Positions 9,091 through 18,330 of a stretch of DNA of 40,528 nucleotides are shown here, piece by piece. Below the pieces are notes generated by a model, which did not search any database, was not told the DNA's origin, and worked only from the letters and a program-made list of their open reading frames with translations. The DNA comes from Guyparkeria sp. SCN-R1 (lineage in GTDB: Bacteria; Pseudomonadota; Gammaproteobacteria; Halothiobacillales; Halothiobacillaceae): positions 1-40,528 of the forward strand of contig NZ_QZMT01000017.1 of the NCBI RefSeq assembly GCF_003932495.1, read 5' to 3'. Made by a program: the position numbers and the translations under genes. Positions within the stretch are counted from its first letter, which is position 1; every line of letters starts with the position of its first letter.

Positions 9091-10449
9091 TCATGCGGAT
9101 TGCGGGATGCGGCGCACCGTCTCGCCACGACCGATGCCGTAGTAGTGCCAGCCCGCCGCCTTCAGGCGCTCGGGGTCGTAGAGATTGCGGCCATCGACGA
9201 TCAACGGTTCGGCGAGCGACTCGCGCATCAGCTCGAAGTCCGGCGCGCGGAAGGCCTTCCACTCGGTGCAGATCACCAGGGCATCGGCGCCCTTGAGTGC
9301 GGCATCGCGCGTGCCCACCAGGGAGAGATCGTCACGCTGGCCGTAGATGCGCTGGGTTTCCTCCATGGCCTCGGGGTCGAAGGCTTGGACCTTCGCGCCG
9401 GCAGCCCAGAGCGACTCCATCAGGGTGCGCGACGGCGCCTCGCGCATGTCGTCGGTGTTGGGCTTGAAGGCCAGTCCCCACAGGGCGAAGGTCTTGCCGG
9501 CCAACGCCTCGACGCTGCCGTAGTGCGCCACCAGCATCTCGAACGGGCGGTGCTTCTGGCGACGGTTGACCGCCTCGACGGCATCGAGCAGCAGCGGCTC
9601 GTGGTCAACCGAACGGGCGATGCGCGAGAGCGCCTGCACGTCCTTGGGGAAACACGAGCCGCCGTAGCCACAGCCGGGATAGATGAAGTGATAGCCGATG
9701 CGCGGGTCCGAGCCGATCCCCAGGCGTACGTTCTCGATATCGGCGCCGAGCCGTTCGGCCAGGTTGGCCAGCTCGTTCATGAAGCTGATCTTGGTCGCGA
9801 GCATGGCATTGGCTGCGTACTTGGTCAGCTCGGCCGAGCGCAGGTCCATCACGATCACGCGGTCGTGGTTGCGGTTGAACGGCGCGTAGAGCTCGCGCAT
9901 CACCGCCTCGCTGTGCGGGTCGCTGGTGCCGACGATGATGCGATCGGGTTTCATGAAGTCATTGACCGCCGCCCCTTCCTTGAGGAATTCGGGGTTGGAG
10001 ACCACGTCGAAGCCAAGCTCTACGCCACGCCGGGTGAGCGTCTCGCTGACCACCTCGCGCACCTGGTCCCCGGTACCCACCGGCACGGTCGACTTGTCGA
10101 TGATGATCTTGGGCGCATCCATGTGCTCGGCGATGGTGGCAGCCACGGCGCGCACGTATTGGAGGTCGGCCGAGCCGTCCTCGTCCGGCGGCGTGCCGAC
10201 GGCAATGAACTGCAGTTCACCGAAGGCCACCCCCTGCGCGGCGTCGGTGGTGAAGTGCAGCCGCCCCTGCTCGTGGTTTTCGCGCACGATCGGCTCGAGA
10301 CCGGGTTCGTAGATCGGGATGATGCCGTCGTTCAGGCGCGCGATCTTGTCCGGGTCAACGTCGACGCAGGTAACCTCGTGGCCCACCTCGGCCAGGCAGG
10401 CGCCCGTGACCAGGCCGACGTAGCCGGTACCGAAAATCGTGACCTTCAT
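9091..10449 (-). CDS. ugd: UDP-glucose 6-dehydrogenase
   Basis: Cytosolic enzyme that oxidises UDP-glucose to UDP-glucuronate with two NAD+, supplying uronic acids or aminoarabinose for capsule, exopolysaccharide or lipid A. The 452 residues start with the Rossmann motif [21 protein letters not shown]. The catalytic cysteine motif [12 protein letters not shown] and the central lysine-containing helix are present, and the C-terminal UDP-binding domain is complete. Length is normal for the family. Its ATG overlaps the stop of darP in an ATGA arrangement, so translation is probably coupled to that gene. No capsule genes adjoin it, though GT39 and GT2 glycosyltransferases occur elsewhere in the window. 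Confidence 0.95.
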   Translation of the reverse strand: MKVTIFGTGYVGLVTGACLAEVGHEVTCVDVDPDKIARLNDGIIPIYEPGLEPIVRENHEQGRLHFTTDAAQGVAFGELQFIAVGTPPDEDGSADLQYVRAVAATIAEHMDAPKIIIDKSTVPVGTGDQVREVVSETLTRRGVELGFDVVSNPEFLKEGAAVNDFMKPDRIIVGTSDPHSEAVMRELYAPFNRNHDRVIVMDLRSAELTKYAANAMLATKISFMNELANLAERLGADIENVRLGIGSDPRIGYHFIYPGCGYGGSCFPKDVQALSRIARSVDHEPLLLDAVEAVNRRQKHRPFEMLVAHYGSVEALAGKTFALWGLAFKPNTDDMREAPSRTLMESLWAAGAKVQAFDPEAMEETQRIYGQRDDLSLVGTRDAALKGADALVICTEWKAFRAPDFELMRESLAEPLIVDGRNLYDPERLKAAGWHYYGIGRGETVRRIPQSA

Positions 10450-11009
10450 GTGTCGTTCGTTCCTTCTTCGTTGATCTCGCCGGCGGCCTCGATCACCGCG
10501 CGCACCTCGAGGAACAGTGCCCGGCTGGCCTTGCCGTACTCTTCGCGTTCGGATTCGGCCCGGGCGCCGCGTTGAAGTTGGCGCAGGTGTTGTACGTCCA
10601 CGGCCGGGTAGCTATCCACGAACCGCGTGATGGCCTTCAAGTCCTCGATCAGGGCATCGCGCCAGGCCTCGGCCTGCATCTGGCGACGCTGGTTTTCCGG
10701 CGAGTGCGGATCGAGCCGGTTGAGCGCCGCCTCGATCGCCTCGACGTCCTCTTCGCGCATCAGGCGTCCGATGTACTGGCGCTGACGCTTGGCGGCACCG
10801 CGCGAACGCGTCGCCTTGAGCTTCTCGATGCCATCGCGCAACCGGTCCGTGATCGGCAGGCGGTCGAGGGCATCGGCATCCAGTTCGGCCAAGCTGACGC
10901 CCAGCGCCTGGGCGGCGTGCGCCTCGCGCTTGAACTGGGACTTGCTCGGGCCGAAGTCTTCCTCGTCGTGCGCCTCCGACGATTCGGGCGGCAGGTTGTG
11001 CTCGGACAT
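10446..11009 (-). CDS. darP: Ribosome biogenesis factor DarP (YjgA, DUF615)
   Basis: Small basic and acidic helical protein of 187 residues that in E. coli associates with late pre-50S particles and helps their maturation. The family pattern is clear: an acidic N-terminus, then [16 protein letters not shown], the [14 protein letters not shown] segment, and the [16 protein letters not shown] end. The ATG at 11009 (MSEHNLPP) was chosen over an upstream frame start because the family begins with this acidic segment. Its stop overlaps the ugd start by four bases (ATGA). A darP-ugd operon is not an arrangement I associate with other gammaproteobacteria. Function is by family. Confidence 0.9.
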   Translation of the reverse strand: MSEHNLPPESSEAHDEEDFGPSKSQFKREAHAAQALGVSLAELDADALDRLPITDRLRDGIEKLKATRSRGAAKRQRQYIGRLMREEDVEAIEAALNRLDPHSPENQRRQMQAEAWRDALIEDLKAITRFVDSYPAVDVQHLRQLQRGARAESEREEYGKASRALFLEVRAVIEAAGEINEEGTNDT

Positions 11010-11104
11010 GATCGCTCCCGGCGTGGGCCCACGGTCGCCGAATTGCATGGCGCATCGAAGCGCAAGCGCGGCCAACCGTGACCCTCTGTGACGTTAAAGC
11101 CGCG

Positions 11105-11110
11105 ATTCTA
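11105..11110 (-). promoter_or_regulatory. Possible -10 element for darP-ugd
   Basis: TAGAAT on the minus strand, five of six bases of the -10 consensus, lies about 95 bases upstream of the darP start. No recognisable -35 hexamer is found at the right distance, so the call is weak. Confidence 0.3.
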
Positions 11111-11171
11111 CCCAATTCCAGGCACTAGGCGGCGCCGATTGGCCAACCACCACTGCAAGAGAAACTGGCAG

Positions 11172-11660
11172 TCAGCCGTTACGCGGAGATGACTCGAACG
11201 GGTTGAGCTTCCAGATCCGCGCATTGAGCATGGCGGCGAAGGCCACCCAGAACCAGTACGGAATCAAGAGCGTGGCGGCAAGGGTACTGACCTGGGAGAA
11301 CAGCACGACGGTGAGACTGAGCACCATCCACAACAGCAGGATGTCCACCAACCCGGCCACGATGCGCCGACGACCGAAGAACAGCCACGACCAGGCGGCG
11401 TTGAACAGCAGTTGTAGCACATAGAGGATCAGCCCGGCGGTGCGGGCGGTCGACTCGTCGGCCATGAACACCCGCCAGGCGGCCACCGCCATCAGCAGAT
11501 AAAGCACCGCCCAGGCGATCGGAAAGACCTTGTTCGGCGGTGTCCAGGAGGGCTTGGCCAGGGCGCGGTACCAGCCATCGGGACGAAAGATGCCGCCGGT
11601 CAGGGCCGTCAGCGCAACCAGAACGATTGATCCCATCAGGACCGCGATGGATTCGAGCAT
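11172..11660 (-). CDS. tspO: TspO/MBR family tryptophan-rich sensory protein
   Basis: Integral membrane protein of 162 residues with five predicted helices, homologous to the mitochondrial benzodiazepine receptor. It binds porphyrins and in bacteria modulates tetrapyrrole or stress responses. Family marks are the loop WYRALAKPSWTPPN, then FPIAWAVLYLLMAVAAW, the NAAWSWLFFG helix, and PYWFWVAFAAMLNARIWKLN at the end. Length is typical. It is transcribed leftward and stands alone between darP and truD. hemA lies about 10 kb away in the same window, which is thematically related but not linked. Confidence 0.93.
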   Translation of the reverse strand: MLESIAVLMGSIVLVALTALTGGIFRPDGWYRALAKPSWTPPNKVFPIAWAVLYLLMAVAAWRVFMADESTARTAGLILYVLQLLFNAAWSWLFFGRRRIVAGLVDILLLWMVLSLTVVLFSQVSTLAATLLIPYWFWVAFAAMLNARIWKLNPFESSPRNG

Positions 11661-11745
11661 CAGAGCTTCCCCTTCACACGTCGGAATGGGGTGAGCCTAG
11701 TCGGCCTGGCAACGAGATGCCGGCACCACCCGTCGGGCTGACGCG

Positions 11746-12885
11746 TCAGCTCGCCGCCTTGGGCGCAAACAGTTCGGCCACCAGCTCGGTGGCGTAACTG
11801 CCAGGCGGCAGAGAAAAGGCCAGTTCGACCCGGTCGCCCTCGACCCGATAGTCGAGATCGGTGATCCGAACCGTCAGGGGGCGGCGATCGGCAACCACAC
11901 GCCAGTCGGCAAGCCAGCGACGCCAGGTCTCCTCACCGAAGCGCGCCAGCATTCCGTCGGCCAGGGCCGTCTCTTGCTCAGCGACCGATCCGCCCGCCTG
12001 CGACGGCCCCTCACCCCAGAGCGGACCGGTGGGGGTGACATCCCCCTGTTCGAGACGCGCCTGCAGGGCATCAAGCTCGTCGAGGTCGGCAAGGAAACGA
12101 CTGCGCGATCCGGCCAGTTGCAGCAGGTCACCGGGCACGACGCGACCGACCGTGCCGGCCGCGATGCGCTCGGCAAGCACGTGATCGAAGATCGACGATC
12201 GCAGGGTGGAAAGCAGCCAGTTGCGGGCCTGGCGCTTGGGGCGCCCCGTCCGGATGCCCTGCCCCCACTCGACCAACCCGCGCAGGTTGCCGAACTGGCG
12301 ACCGTAACGCTGTTCGCCGAAGTAATTGGCCATACCCCGCGAGGCCAGTCCCGGCGCACGTTCGGCAAGATATGCCGATAGTTCGGCGTCCGTATTCGCG
12401 TTGACCGGTTCGACGTGGTCGAGCTGCAAGCGAAAGCGGTTGGCGCGATGGGTGCCGCGGCGCAGCTTGCGATCGTGGCGATCGATCTCGAGGAGGCCGA
12501 TGCGCTCTTCCTGGCACGCCCGTTCGAATGCCTCAGGGTCGAAGGACTCGTGTGGAATGCTCAACCACTGCGTGGTGACCGCCTGTCGATCCTTGAGACC
12601 GGAAAAGCCGATGTCGCGGGCACGCGTACCGGTCACCTTCGCCATCCAGTCGACCAGCGCCCCGGTGGTCATATCACGCTTCTCCAGCCGCAGCAGCCAG
12701 TGATTGCCGGCGCCACTGGGCGCAAAGCCCAGGTCTTCGTCGACCCGGAACGACTCGGGGGTCTGCTTGATCGCCGCCTGCCACAACGGCACGCCGGTCA
12801 GGCGCGGGCGAGCCGATCCCGGCGCGCCCGACCAGTCGAGAGGTGGATCAACGGGTGGGTTGCGGGTTATCTCGGACTCACTCAT
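11746..12885 (-). CDS. truD: tRNA pseudouridine(13) synthase TruD
   Basis: Converts uridine 13 of tRNA-Glu to pseudouridine. The 379 residues carry the catalytic-aspartate motif GFSGLKDRQAVTTQW and the conserved NYFGEQRYGRQFGNLRG segment, followed by the TruD insertion domain and a C-terminal half ending in SYATELVAELF. The start at 12885 (MSESEIT) overlaps the last eight bases of pyrC, so the two are likely coupled. An alternative start 36 bases upstream lies deeper inside pyrC and is less likely. Length is close to the E. coli enzyme. Confidence 0.95.
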   Translation of the reverse strand: MSESEITRNPPVDPPLDWSGAPGSARPRLTGVPLWQAAIKQTPESFRVDEDLGFAPSGAGNHWLLRLEKRDMTTGALVDWMAKVTGTRARDIGFSGLKDRQAVTTQWLSIPHESFDPEAFERACQEERIGLLEIDRHDRKLRRGTHRANRFRLQLDHVEPVNANTDAELSAYLAERAPGLASRGMANYFGEQRYGRQFGNLRGLVEWGQGIRTGRPKRQARNWLLSTLRSSIFDHVLAERIAAGTVGRVVPGDLLQLAGSRSRFLADLDELDALQARLEQGDVTPTGPLWGEGPSQAGGSVAEQETALADGMLARFGEETWRRWLADWRVVADRRPLTVRITDLDYRVEGDRVELAFSLPPGSYATELVAELFAPKAAS

Positions 12886-13921
12886 CGACAAGCGAGGCCG
12901 TCCACTCGATCGTCTCGCCACTCAAGAACGGCACCACCACATCCCCGCCGCAGTCGAGCGGGTCCGTTACGGCCTGGGGCTTTCGCTGCAGGCGCAGCCG
13001 GCGCTCGTTGGCCGGCAAGCCGTAGAAGCGTGGGCCGTTGAGGCTGGTGAACGCCTCAAGCCGATCGAGCGCACCCAGCTGGTCGAATACCTGGGCGTAG
13101 AGCTCGGTAGCCACCGGCGCGGTGAATGCGCCGGCACAGCCACAGGCGGATTCCTTGGCACCCTTGGGATGCGGTGCGCTGTCGGTGCCCATGAAGAATT
13201 TGCCCGACGGGTCGACCGCCGCTTCCAGCAGCGCCTCGCGATGCTTTTCACGCTTGAGGATCGGCAGGCAGTAGTAGTGCGGGCGAATCCCGCCGGCCAG
13301 CATCGCGTTGCGATTGAACATCAGGTGGTGTGCGGTGATGGTTGCCCCGAGACGATCCCCCTGGGAACGCACGAAGGCCACCGCCTGGGCGGTGGTGATG
13401 TGCTCCATCACAACACGCAGCTTGGGGTAGCGTTCGAGCATGGGCGCAAGCACCCGCTCGATGAACACCGCCTCGCGGTCGAAGATGTCGACCGCCGGGT
13501 CGACCACCTCGCCGTGCACGCACAACGGGAGGCCGGTGCGTTCCAGCGCCGCGAGCACCGATTCGATCGCCAGCGGATCGGTCACCCCGTTTTCGGAATT
13601 GGTGGTCGCCCCGGCCGGATAGAGTTTCACGGCGTGGATGTGCGGATCGGCCGCGGCCTGCTCGATCTCGGCGGCCGTGGTGCGGTCGGTGAGATAAAGC
13701 GTCATCAAGGGCTCGAAACCGCTGTCCGGACCTACGGCGGCCAGGATGCGGTCGCGGTAGGCCCGGGCCTCGGCCACGCTGGTCACGGGCGGCACCAGGT
13801 TGGGCATGATGATCGCGCGGCCGCACTGGCGCGCGGAGTAGCCGGCGACGGCGTCGAGCATCGCCCCGTCGCGCAGGTGCAGGTGCCAGTCGTCAGGCTG
13901 GCGAATGATCAGTTCATCCAC
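12878..13921 (-). CDS. pyrC: Dihydroorotase, type II
   Basis: Zinc enzyme of pyrimidine synthesis that cyclises N-carbamoyl-aspartate to dihydroorotate. Metal ligands and substrate residues are visible: DWHLHLRD near the N-terminus, the carbamylated lysine in HAVKLYPAGATTNS, HGE, EHITT, and GTDSAPH. Length (347 residues) matches the E. coli PyrC type. The start is assigned to GTG at 13921 because AAGGA lies six bases before it; a TTG two codons earlier abuts that same site and would be mis-spaced. truD follows with overlap. pyrD occurs 2.5 kb away on the other strand, so two steps of the pathway are in this window but not in one operon. Confidence 0.95.
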   Translation of the reverse strand: MDELIIRQPDDWHLHLRDGAMLDAVAGYSARQCGRAIIMPNLVPPVTSVAEARAYRDRILAAVGPDSGFEPLMTLYLTDRTTAAEIEQAAADPHIHAVKLYPAGATTNSENGVTDPLAIESVLAALERTGLPLCVHGEVVDPAVDIFDREAVFIERVLAPMLERYPKLRVVMEHITTAQAVAFVRSQGDRLGATITAHHLMFNRNAMLAGGIRPHYYCLPILKREKHREALLEAAVDPSGKFFMGTDSAPHPKGAKESACGCAGAFTAPVATELYAQVFDQLGALDRLEAFTSLNGPRFYGLPANERRLRLQRKPQAVTDPLDCGGDVVVPFLSGETIEWTASLVDE

Positions 13922-13981
13922 GGACAATCCTTAATGGGATCAATGGGTTTCAATGGCTTGTTCGAGTGCATTGAGGAATCC

Positions 13982-14485
13982 TTACCAGGAAATGTAGGCG
14001 TAGCCATCTTCCTGGTATTCCATCAGCGCCGCGGCACCGACCTGCTCGATGCGGGCGAACTCCCGGATGTCGTCCTCGCTGTAGCCGACGGTGTCCATCG
14101 TGTTGCCGCAGGCGATCCACTCGACGTCGTAGTTCTTGGCGAACCCCTCGACGCGGGCATAGATCTCCTCGTCGACTTCGCGCTTGGGCTCCTTGGCCAG
14201 GATGTGGATGCCCTTGGCGAAGCAGGCCACGGCGATCTTCACGTTGCCGCCGTACTTGCCGATCATGGCGTTCATCGAGTTGAGCACGTGGGTCTGGTAT
14301 TCCACGTCGCCGTGGTTGAGCTGGTAGATGACCTTGTGTGCCGGCTCGTCACCCGGAAAGAACAACTCCTCGTCGCCTGCGCCCTCCTGGCCGTCCTGGG
14401 CGTGTGCGCGGCCCAGGCCGAACGCGGCGCCGGCACCGGCCATGGCGGTCATGAAACGGCGTCGATTCTTGAGAAAATCCTGCAT
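13982..14485 (-). CDS. Tat-exported DsrE-fold protein
   Basis: 167 residues. The N-terminus has a twin-arginine signal (NRRRFMTAMAGAGAAFG, cleavage after about HAQ), so the folded protein is exported to the periplasm. The remainder is a DsrE/DsrF-like alpha/beta domain with the pattern KVIYQLNHGD at the first strand, two conserved cysteines (VACFAKGIHIL and WIACGNTM), and a C-terminal strand. DsrE-type proteins carry sulfur as persulfide on cysteine in sulfur oxidisers. A related role in periplasmic sulfur handling is inferred, not shown. Ribosome site GAGAGG precedes the start. The gene has no sulfur-oxidation partners next to it. Confidence 0.78.
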   Translation of the reverse strand: MQDFLKNRRRFMTAMAGAGAAFGLGRAHAQDGQEGAGDEELFFPGDEPAHKVIYQLNHGDVEYQTHVLNSMNAMIGKYGGNVKIAVACFAKGIHILAKEPKREVDEEIYARVEGFAKNYDVEWIACGNTMDTVGYSEDDIREFARIEQVGAAALMEYQEDGYAYISW

Positions 14486-14665
14486 ACATCCACCTCTCTA
14501 ACCAACAAGCCCCGTCGAGTGACGCCTGGCCTGCCATCGTGGGTCTGAACGATCCGTCGATTACGCTTCCATGGCCATCCATGACAAGCCATGGCGACCT
14601 GCGTTCATGGTAGCTCATTAACGATTGCAGGGCGGGGGCCCCTGCGTCCAGGTAATCACTCGATG

Positions 14666-16231
14666 TCAATCGCTGGAGCCAACCCGCATCAGCACGTAGC
14701 CGCCCTTCGCGTACAGCACCTCGCCAGGCGTGCGCTCCGCGCGCTCGCTACGGGTGAGCAGGAGATCGCCCTCCCGCACCTCGCGCCGCTCAACCACCTT
14801 TTGCGCGTAAACGCCGAAGCTCGGCATGTTCATATCCCGCATCACCAGCGGGCCGGGCAGGTCGCGCGCCATCAGGCCCGCATCGCGCACTGGCCCCTGC
14901 TGCATCTGGCCCACGGCATTGAGCACCAGTGCATTGACCACCAACGAGCATGACAACGCCACCGGGATCATCACTTTGGGCAACGACCACTTTCGCGCCA
15001 ACCCGGCAGCAATGACCAAAACCAAGGTGCCACCGACGATCAGGTACCACGACGCCCCGAAGAACTGACCGCGCTCGGCCAGCATGTCCTGCACGTAGGA
15101 CGGCTTGATCTGGTCGAAGTTGATCTCCACCAGCCAGGGCAACAGCAGGACGAACAACAGGAACAGCGCCGGGGGCACCAGGTGCAGCCACCGGTGCCGG
15201 ATGTGCGGCAGGTGCGAGGCCATCACCAGCATCAGGCCGACCAGGCCGTAGTTGAGGTAATGCGGTAGCTTGGTGCCGGAAAACGAGAACAGCAGCAGCG
15301 TCAGGCCGAACCAGATCCAGCCGAAGCGGCGCAGCGCCAGCGGCAAGGAGGCCGGCTTGCCATACGCTGCCCGCCAGTCACTGGGCAGGTAACGCAACGC
15401 GGTGAGCACCGCCCCGGTGAACGGCAACAGGGCGATCAGGGTGACCACCGGGTAGTACCACAGGCCACCGGAATGGCCCTCCATCGGCTCGTCGAACCGG
15501 CTGACGTTGTTCTTGAGGAAGAACTCGTCGATGAAGTGCTGGCCGTGTTCGATCCAGACGGCGATATACCACGGCAGCGCCACGGCGAGAAAGATGACGA
15601 TGCCCTGCCAGTCGAGCACCGCGCGCCACCAGTCTCGACCCCGCGCCGTAACCAGGTAGAACGCGAAACTTGCCAGCGCCGGAATCACCACCGCCACCGG
15701 CCCCTTGGTGAGAAAACCCAGCCCCATCGCCAGGTAGGCCCAGCGCACCCAGCGCCGTTCGCCGCTCACCCAGTGATTGAAGGTGGCGAACACCGCGGCG
15801 GTTAGGAACAGGAGCAGGACGGCATCGGAGATCGCCGCCTTGCCGACCACCGTGGTCATCAACGAGGTGGCCGCGATCAACCCGGCGAAGAAGGCCGGGC
15901 GCGCGCCGAGATAGCGATCGGCAAAGGCATAGATCAGGCCCACCCATGCCGCCGAGGCCAGCACCGACGGCAGGCGAAAGGCCCACTCGGTAAACCCGAA
16001 CAGCCCGACGGAGGCGGCCTGCAACCAGTAGATCAGCACCGGCTTGGCGAAACGCGGCTCCTCGTTGAGGTATGGCGTGAGGAAGTCGCCGCGTTCGAAC
16101 ATCGCCCAGGTCGCGCCGGTGAACGCGCCCTCGTCGAGATCGAACAACGGCAGGCTGGCGATGCCCCAGACGTAGCCGATCGCCACGGTCACGGCGAGGA
16201 CGATCAGGTGAAAACGGCGGGAGTCGAGCAT
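14666..16231 (-). CDS. GT39-family membrane glycosyltransferase (ArnT-like)
   Basis: Inner-membrane protein of 521 residues with about eleven to thirteen helices. The first periplasmic loop contains the family signature FDLDEGAFTGATWAMFERGD followed by the YLNEEPRFAKPVLIYW segment, as in ArnT and other lipid-linked sugar transferases of the GT39/PMT superfamily. Such enzymes take a sugar from an undecaprenyl or dolichyl carrier and attach it to lipid A or protein on the periplasmic face. The acceptor cannot be told here. ATG at 16231 was preferred over a TTG two codons earlier. It is divergent from pyrD. A GT2 that could charge the lipid carrier lies 7 kb away. Confidence 0.85.
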   Translation of the reverse strand: MLDSRRFHLIVLAVTVAIGYVWGIASLPLFDLDEGAFTGATWAMFERGDFLTPYLNEEPRFAKPVLIYWLQAASVGLFGFTEWAFRLPSVLASAAWVGLIYAFADRYLGARPAFFAGLIAATSLMTTVVGKAAISDAVLLLFLTAAVFATFNHWVSGERRWVRWAYLAMGLGFLTKGPVAVVIPALASFAFYLVTARGRDWWRAVLDWQGIVIFLAVALPWYIAVWIEHGQHFIDEFFLKNNVSRFDEPMEGHSGGLWYYPVVTLIALLPFTGAVLTALRYLPSDWRAAYGKPASLPLALRRFGWIWFGLTLLLFSFSGTKLPHYLNYGLVGLMLVMASHLPHIRHRWLHLVPPALFLLFVLLLPWLVEINFDQIKPSYVQDMLAERGQFFGASWYLIVGGTLVLVIAAGLARKWSLPKVMIPVALSCSLVVNALVLNAVGQMQQGPVRDAGLMARDLPGPLVMRDMNMPSFGVYAQKVVERREVREGDLLLTRSERAERTPGEVLYAKGGYVLMRVGSSD

Positions 16232-16353
16232 GAGCAACTATCTCGTGACGGGCGATTTGCCCCGGCAAGACCGGGGAGCGCGGGTGGGCGAGTATATCAA
16301 CCGCACCCAACCCTCGGGCCACATCCCCGCGTCGCCGGTGGCATCAATGCCGT

Positions 16354-16359
16354 TACAAT
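16354..16359 (+). promoter_or_regulatory. Possible -10 element of pyrD
   Basis: TACAAT (five of six consensus bases) within CGTTACAATGG lies 40 bases upstream of the pyrD start. No good -35 hexamer precedes it. On the opposite strand a TATACT (16291-16296) could similarly serve the divergent GT39 gene. Confidence 0.4.
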
Positions 16360-16398
16360 GGCGTTTTCCCATCCGATTGCCATCAAATTGCGTGTGCC

Positions 16399-17427
16399 AT
16401 GGACCTCTATCCCCTGCTTCGTCCGCTGCTGTTCCGACTCGCCCCGGAAACCGCTCACCGCGTCACCCTCGGGTTGCTCGACCTGGCCGCCCGCACCCCC
16501 TGGTGCGGGATGCAGCGCCGCGGAGTACCGGACGATCCGACCACCGTCATGGACCTGGAGTTTCCCAACCGCGTCGGCCTCGCGGCCGGCCTGGACAAGA
16601 ACGCCGCTCACATCGCCGGGCTCTCCTGCCTGGGCTTCGGCTTCATCGAGGTGGGCACGCTCACCCCGCGCGCCCAGCCGGGCAACCCCGCCCCGCGCCT
16701 GTTCCGACTCACCGATGCCGAGGCGCTGATCAACCGGATGGGCTTCAACAACGACGGCATCGAGTCGGCACTCGAGAACATCCTGGCCGCCCCGCGCACG
16801 GTGCCGCTGGGGGTCAACCTGGGCAAGAACTTCGACACGCCCATCGAGAACGCGCTGGACGATTACCGCGCGGGCCTCGCGGCCGTTTACCGAACGGCCG
16901 ACTACGTCACCATCAACATCTCCTCGCCCAACACCGCCAACCTGCGCAACCTGCAGGGCGGCGAGGCCTTCACCGCCCTGCTCGCCGGCCTGGCCGAGGA
17001 GCGCGAGCGCCTGCGCCAAGACAGTGGTCGGCACGTGCCGCTGGCGATCAAGATCGCCCCGGATATCGAGGACGAGGAACTGCCCGCTCTGGTGGATGCC
17101 CTGGTCGCCCACGGCATCGACGCGGTCATCGCCACCAACACCACCGTGGGCCGCCCGCTGGTCTCGGGGCTGCCCCAGGCGGACGAGGCCGGCGGGTTGA
17201 GTGGTCGTCCGGTGCGCGAACGCTCCACGGCAGTCATCGCCGCCCTGCGCGAGCGCCTGCCCGAAGGCTTCCCCATCATCGGCGTCGGCGGCATCGATTC
17301 GGGTGACGCGGCTCTGGAGAAGATCCGTGCCGGGGCCGATCTGGTGCAGGTCTACACGGGGCTTATCTACCGGGGGCCGCAACTGGTGCGAGACGTCGCC
17401 CGCCGTCTGGCCGACGCGACGGGCTGA
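16399..17427 (+). CDS. pyrD: Dihydroorotate dehydrogenase (quinone), class 2
   Basis: FMN enzyme on the inner face of the membrane that oxidises dihydroorotate to orotate and passes electrons to quinone. 342 residues. The N-terminal amphipathic segment MDLYPLLRPLLFRLAPETAH is the membrane-binding extension of class 2 enzymes. FMN and substrate motifs include NRVGLAAGLDKNA, NRMGFNNDG, the catalytic-serine loop NISSPNTANLRNLQ, ATNTT and GVGGIDSG. Length is typical. Transcribed alone; moeB converges from the right with only 27 bases between stops. Confidence 0.96.
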   Translation: MDLYPLLRPLLFRLAPETAHRVTLGLLDLAARTPWCGMQRRGVPDDPTTVMDLEFPNRVGLAAGLDKNAAHIAGLSCLGFGFIEVGTLTPRAQPGNPAPRLFRLTDAEALINRMGFNNDGIESALENILAAPRTVPLGVNLGKNFDTPIENALDDYRAGLAAVYRTADYVTINISSPNTANLRNLQGGEAFTALLAGLAEERERLRQDSGRHVPLAIKIAPDIEDEELPALVDALVAHGIDAVIATNTTVGRPLVSGLPQADEAGGLSGRPVRERSTAVIAALRERLPEGFPIIGVGGIDSGDAALEKIRAGADLVQVYTGLIYRGPQLVRDVARRLADATG

Positions 17428-17454
17428 TCACGCGCCGCGCCAGCGGGATACGGA

Positions 17455-18210
17455 TCAGCGGGCGCGCCGCGCCTCACAGATGGGGCACGCCGGGTCCTGA
17501 CGATACTTGACGGTGCGCCATTCGGCATCTCGCAGATCAAACAGCGCCAGGCGCCCGACCAGGGGACGCCCCGTCCCGGCGAGCACCTTGATCGCCTCGG
17601 CCGCCTGCAGGCTGCCGATCATGCCCACCAGCGGCGAGAGCACGCCGGTCTCGGCGCAGCGCAACTCGTTCTCACCCTCCTCGCGGTACAGGCAGCGATA
17701 ACAGGGGGTATCGGGGTCGCGGTGATCAAACACCGTCACCTGGCCGGCCCACTGGATCGCCGCCCCGGAAACGAGCGGCACGCGCCGCTCGGCACACGCC
17801 GCGTTCAGCGCAAAGCGCAGATCGAAGTTGTCCGAGCAGTCGACCACCAGGTCGACCCGCTCCACCGCCTCGGCCAGACGATCGCCCGCCAGCTTCTCCT
17901 CGACCGGGACCAGCCGCACCTCGGGGTTGATTTCGGCCAGACGGGCGGCGGCGGAAGCCACCTTGCTCTGTCCGACACGCGCCTGGTCATGCACGATCTG
18001 ACGCTGGAGGTTGGAGAGATCGACACGGTCGAAGTCGGCCAGGTGGAGCTCGCCCACCCCGCTTGCAGCCAGGTACATCGAGACGGGCGAGCCCAACCCA
18101 CCCAGCCCAACGATCAGCACGCTGGCATCAAGCAGGCGCTGCTGCCCCTCGTAATCCAGTCCGTCGAGCATGATATGGCGCCCGTAGCGCAGCAATTGTT
18201 CGTCTTTCAT
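17455..18210 (-). CDS. moeB: MoeB/ThiF/HesA-type adenylyltransferase
   Basis: E1-like enzyme that adenylates the C-terminal glycine of a ubiquitin-fold sulfur carrier such as MoaD or ThiS, for molybdopterin or thiamine synthesis. 251 residues with the ATP motif VLIVGLGGLGSPVSMYLA, the arginine finger region NLQRQIVHDQ, the DCSDNF segment, and two zinc CxxC pairs (CYRC and CPIC). No rhodanese domain is fused, so it is the short MoeB type. In several gammaproteobacteria this gene follows the hemA-prfA-prmC cluster, as here. It is a housekeeping enzyme and separate from the E1-like Cap2 in the right-hand island. Confidence 0.92.
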   Translation of the reverse strand: MKDEQLLRYGRHIMLDGLDYEGQQRLLDASVLIVGLGGLGSPVSMYLAASGVGELHLADFDRVDLSNLQRQIVHDQARVGQSKVASAAARLAEINPEVRLVPVEEKLAGDRLAEAVERVDLVVDCSDNFDLRFALNAACAERRVPLVSGAAIQWAGQVTVFDHRDPDTPCYRCLYREEGENELRCAETGVLSPLVGMIGSLQAAEAIKVLAGTGRPLVGRLALFDLRDAEWRTVKYRQDPACPICEARRAR

Positions 18211-18244
18211 TGCCAGTCAGTCGTCAGCAGTGAGTCGTCAGTTA

Positions 18245-18291
18245 GTGCCGGAACGCAAATGCCCGGCCTGGGGCCGGGCATTGGTGCCGGA
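18245..18291. repeat. Strong hairpin flanked by GTGCCGGA direct repeats
   Basis: An 11-bp perfect stem (AATGCCCGGCC / GGCCGGGCATT, 18258-18282) with a 3-nt loop is bracketed by direct repeats GTGCCGGA at 18245-18252 and 18284-18291. Just to its left, AGTCGTCAG occurs twice (18219-18227, 18233-18241). There is no T-tract on either side, so it is not a typical terminator. It lies between the 138-residue gene and moeB and may be a repetitive extragenic element or an RNA-processing hairpin. Confidence 0.6.
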
Positions 18292-18330
18292 GGGAGTCGT
18301 CCGCCTGCGGCGCGATCGATTACCAGGTTC

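Noticed and set aside
12704-14548. Open frame of 614 codons on the plus strand across truD, pyrC and the DsrE-fold gene
   Set aside because: It spans several real genes antisense and shows no recognisable domain; a shadow of third-position GC bias.
17423-17459. Inverted repeat GCTGATC / GATCAGC between pyrD and moeB as a terminator
   Set aside because: The loop is 23 bases and there is no T-tract on either side.
17455-18210. moeB as part of a ubiquitin-like defence system
   Set aside because: It has the short MoeB layout with two zinc CxxC pairs, sits by housekeeping genes, and lies 20 kb from the CBASS-like island.
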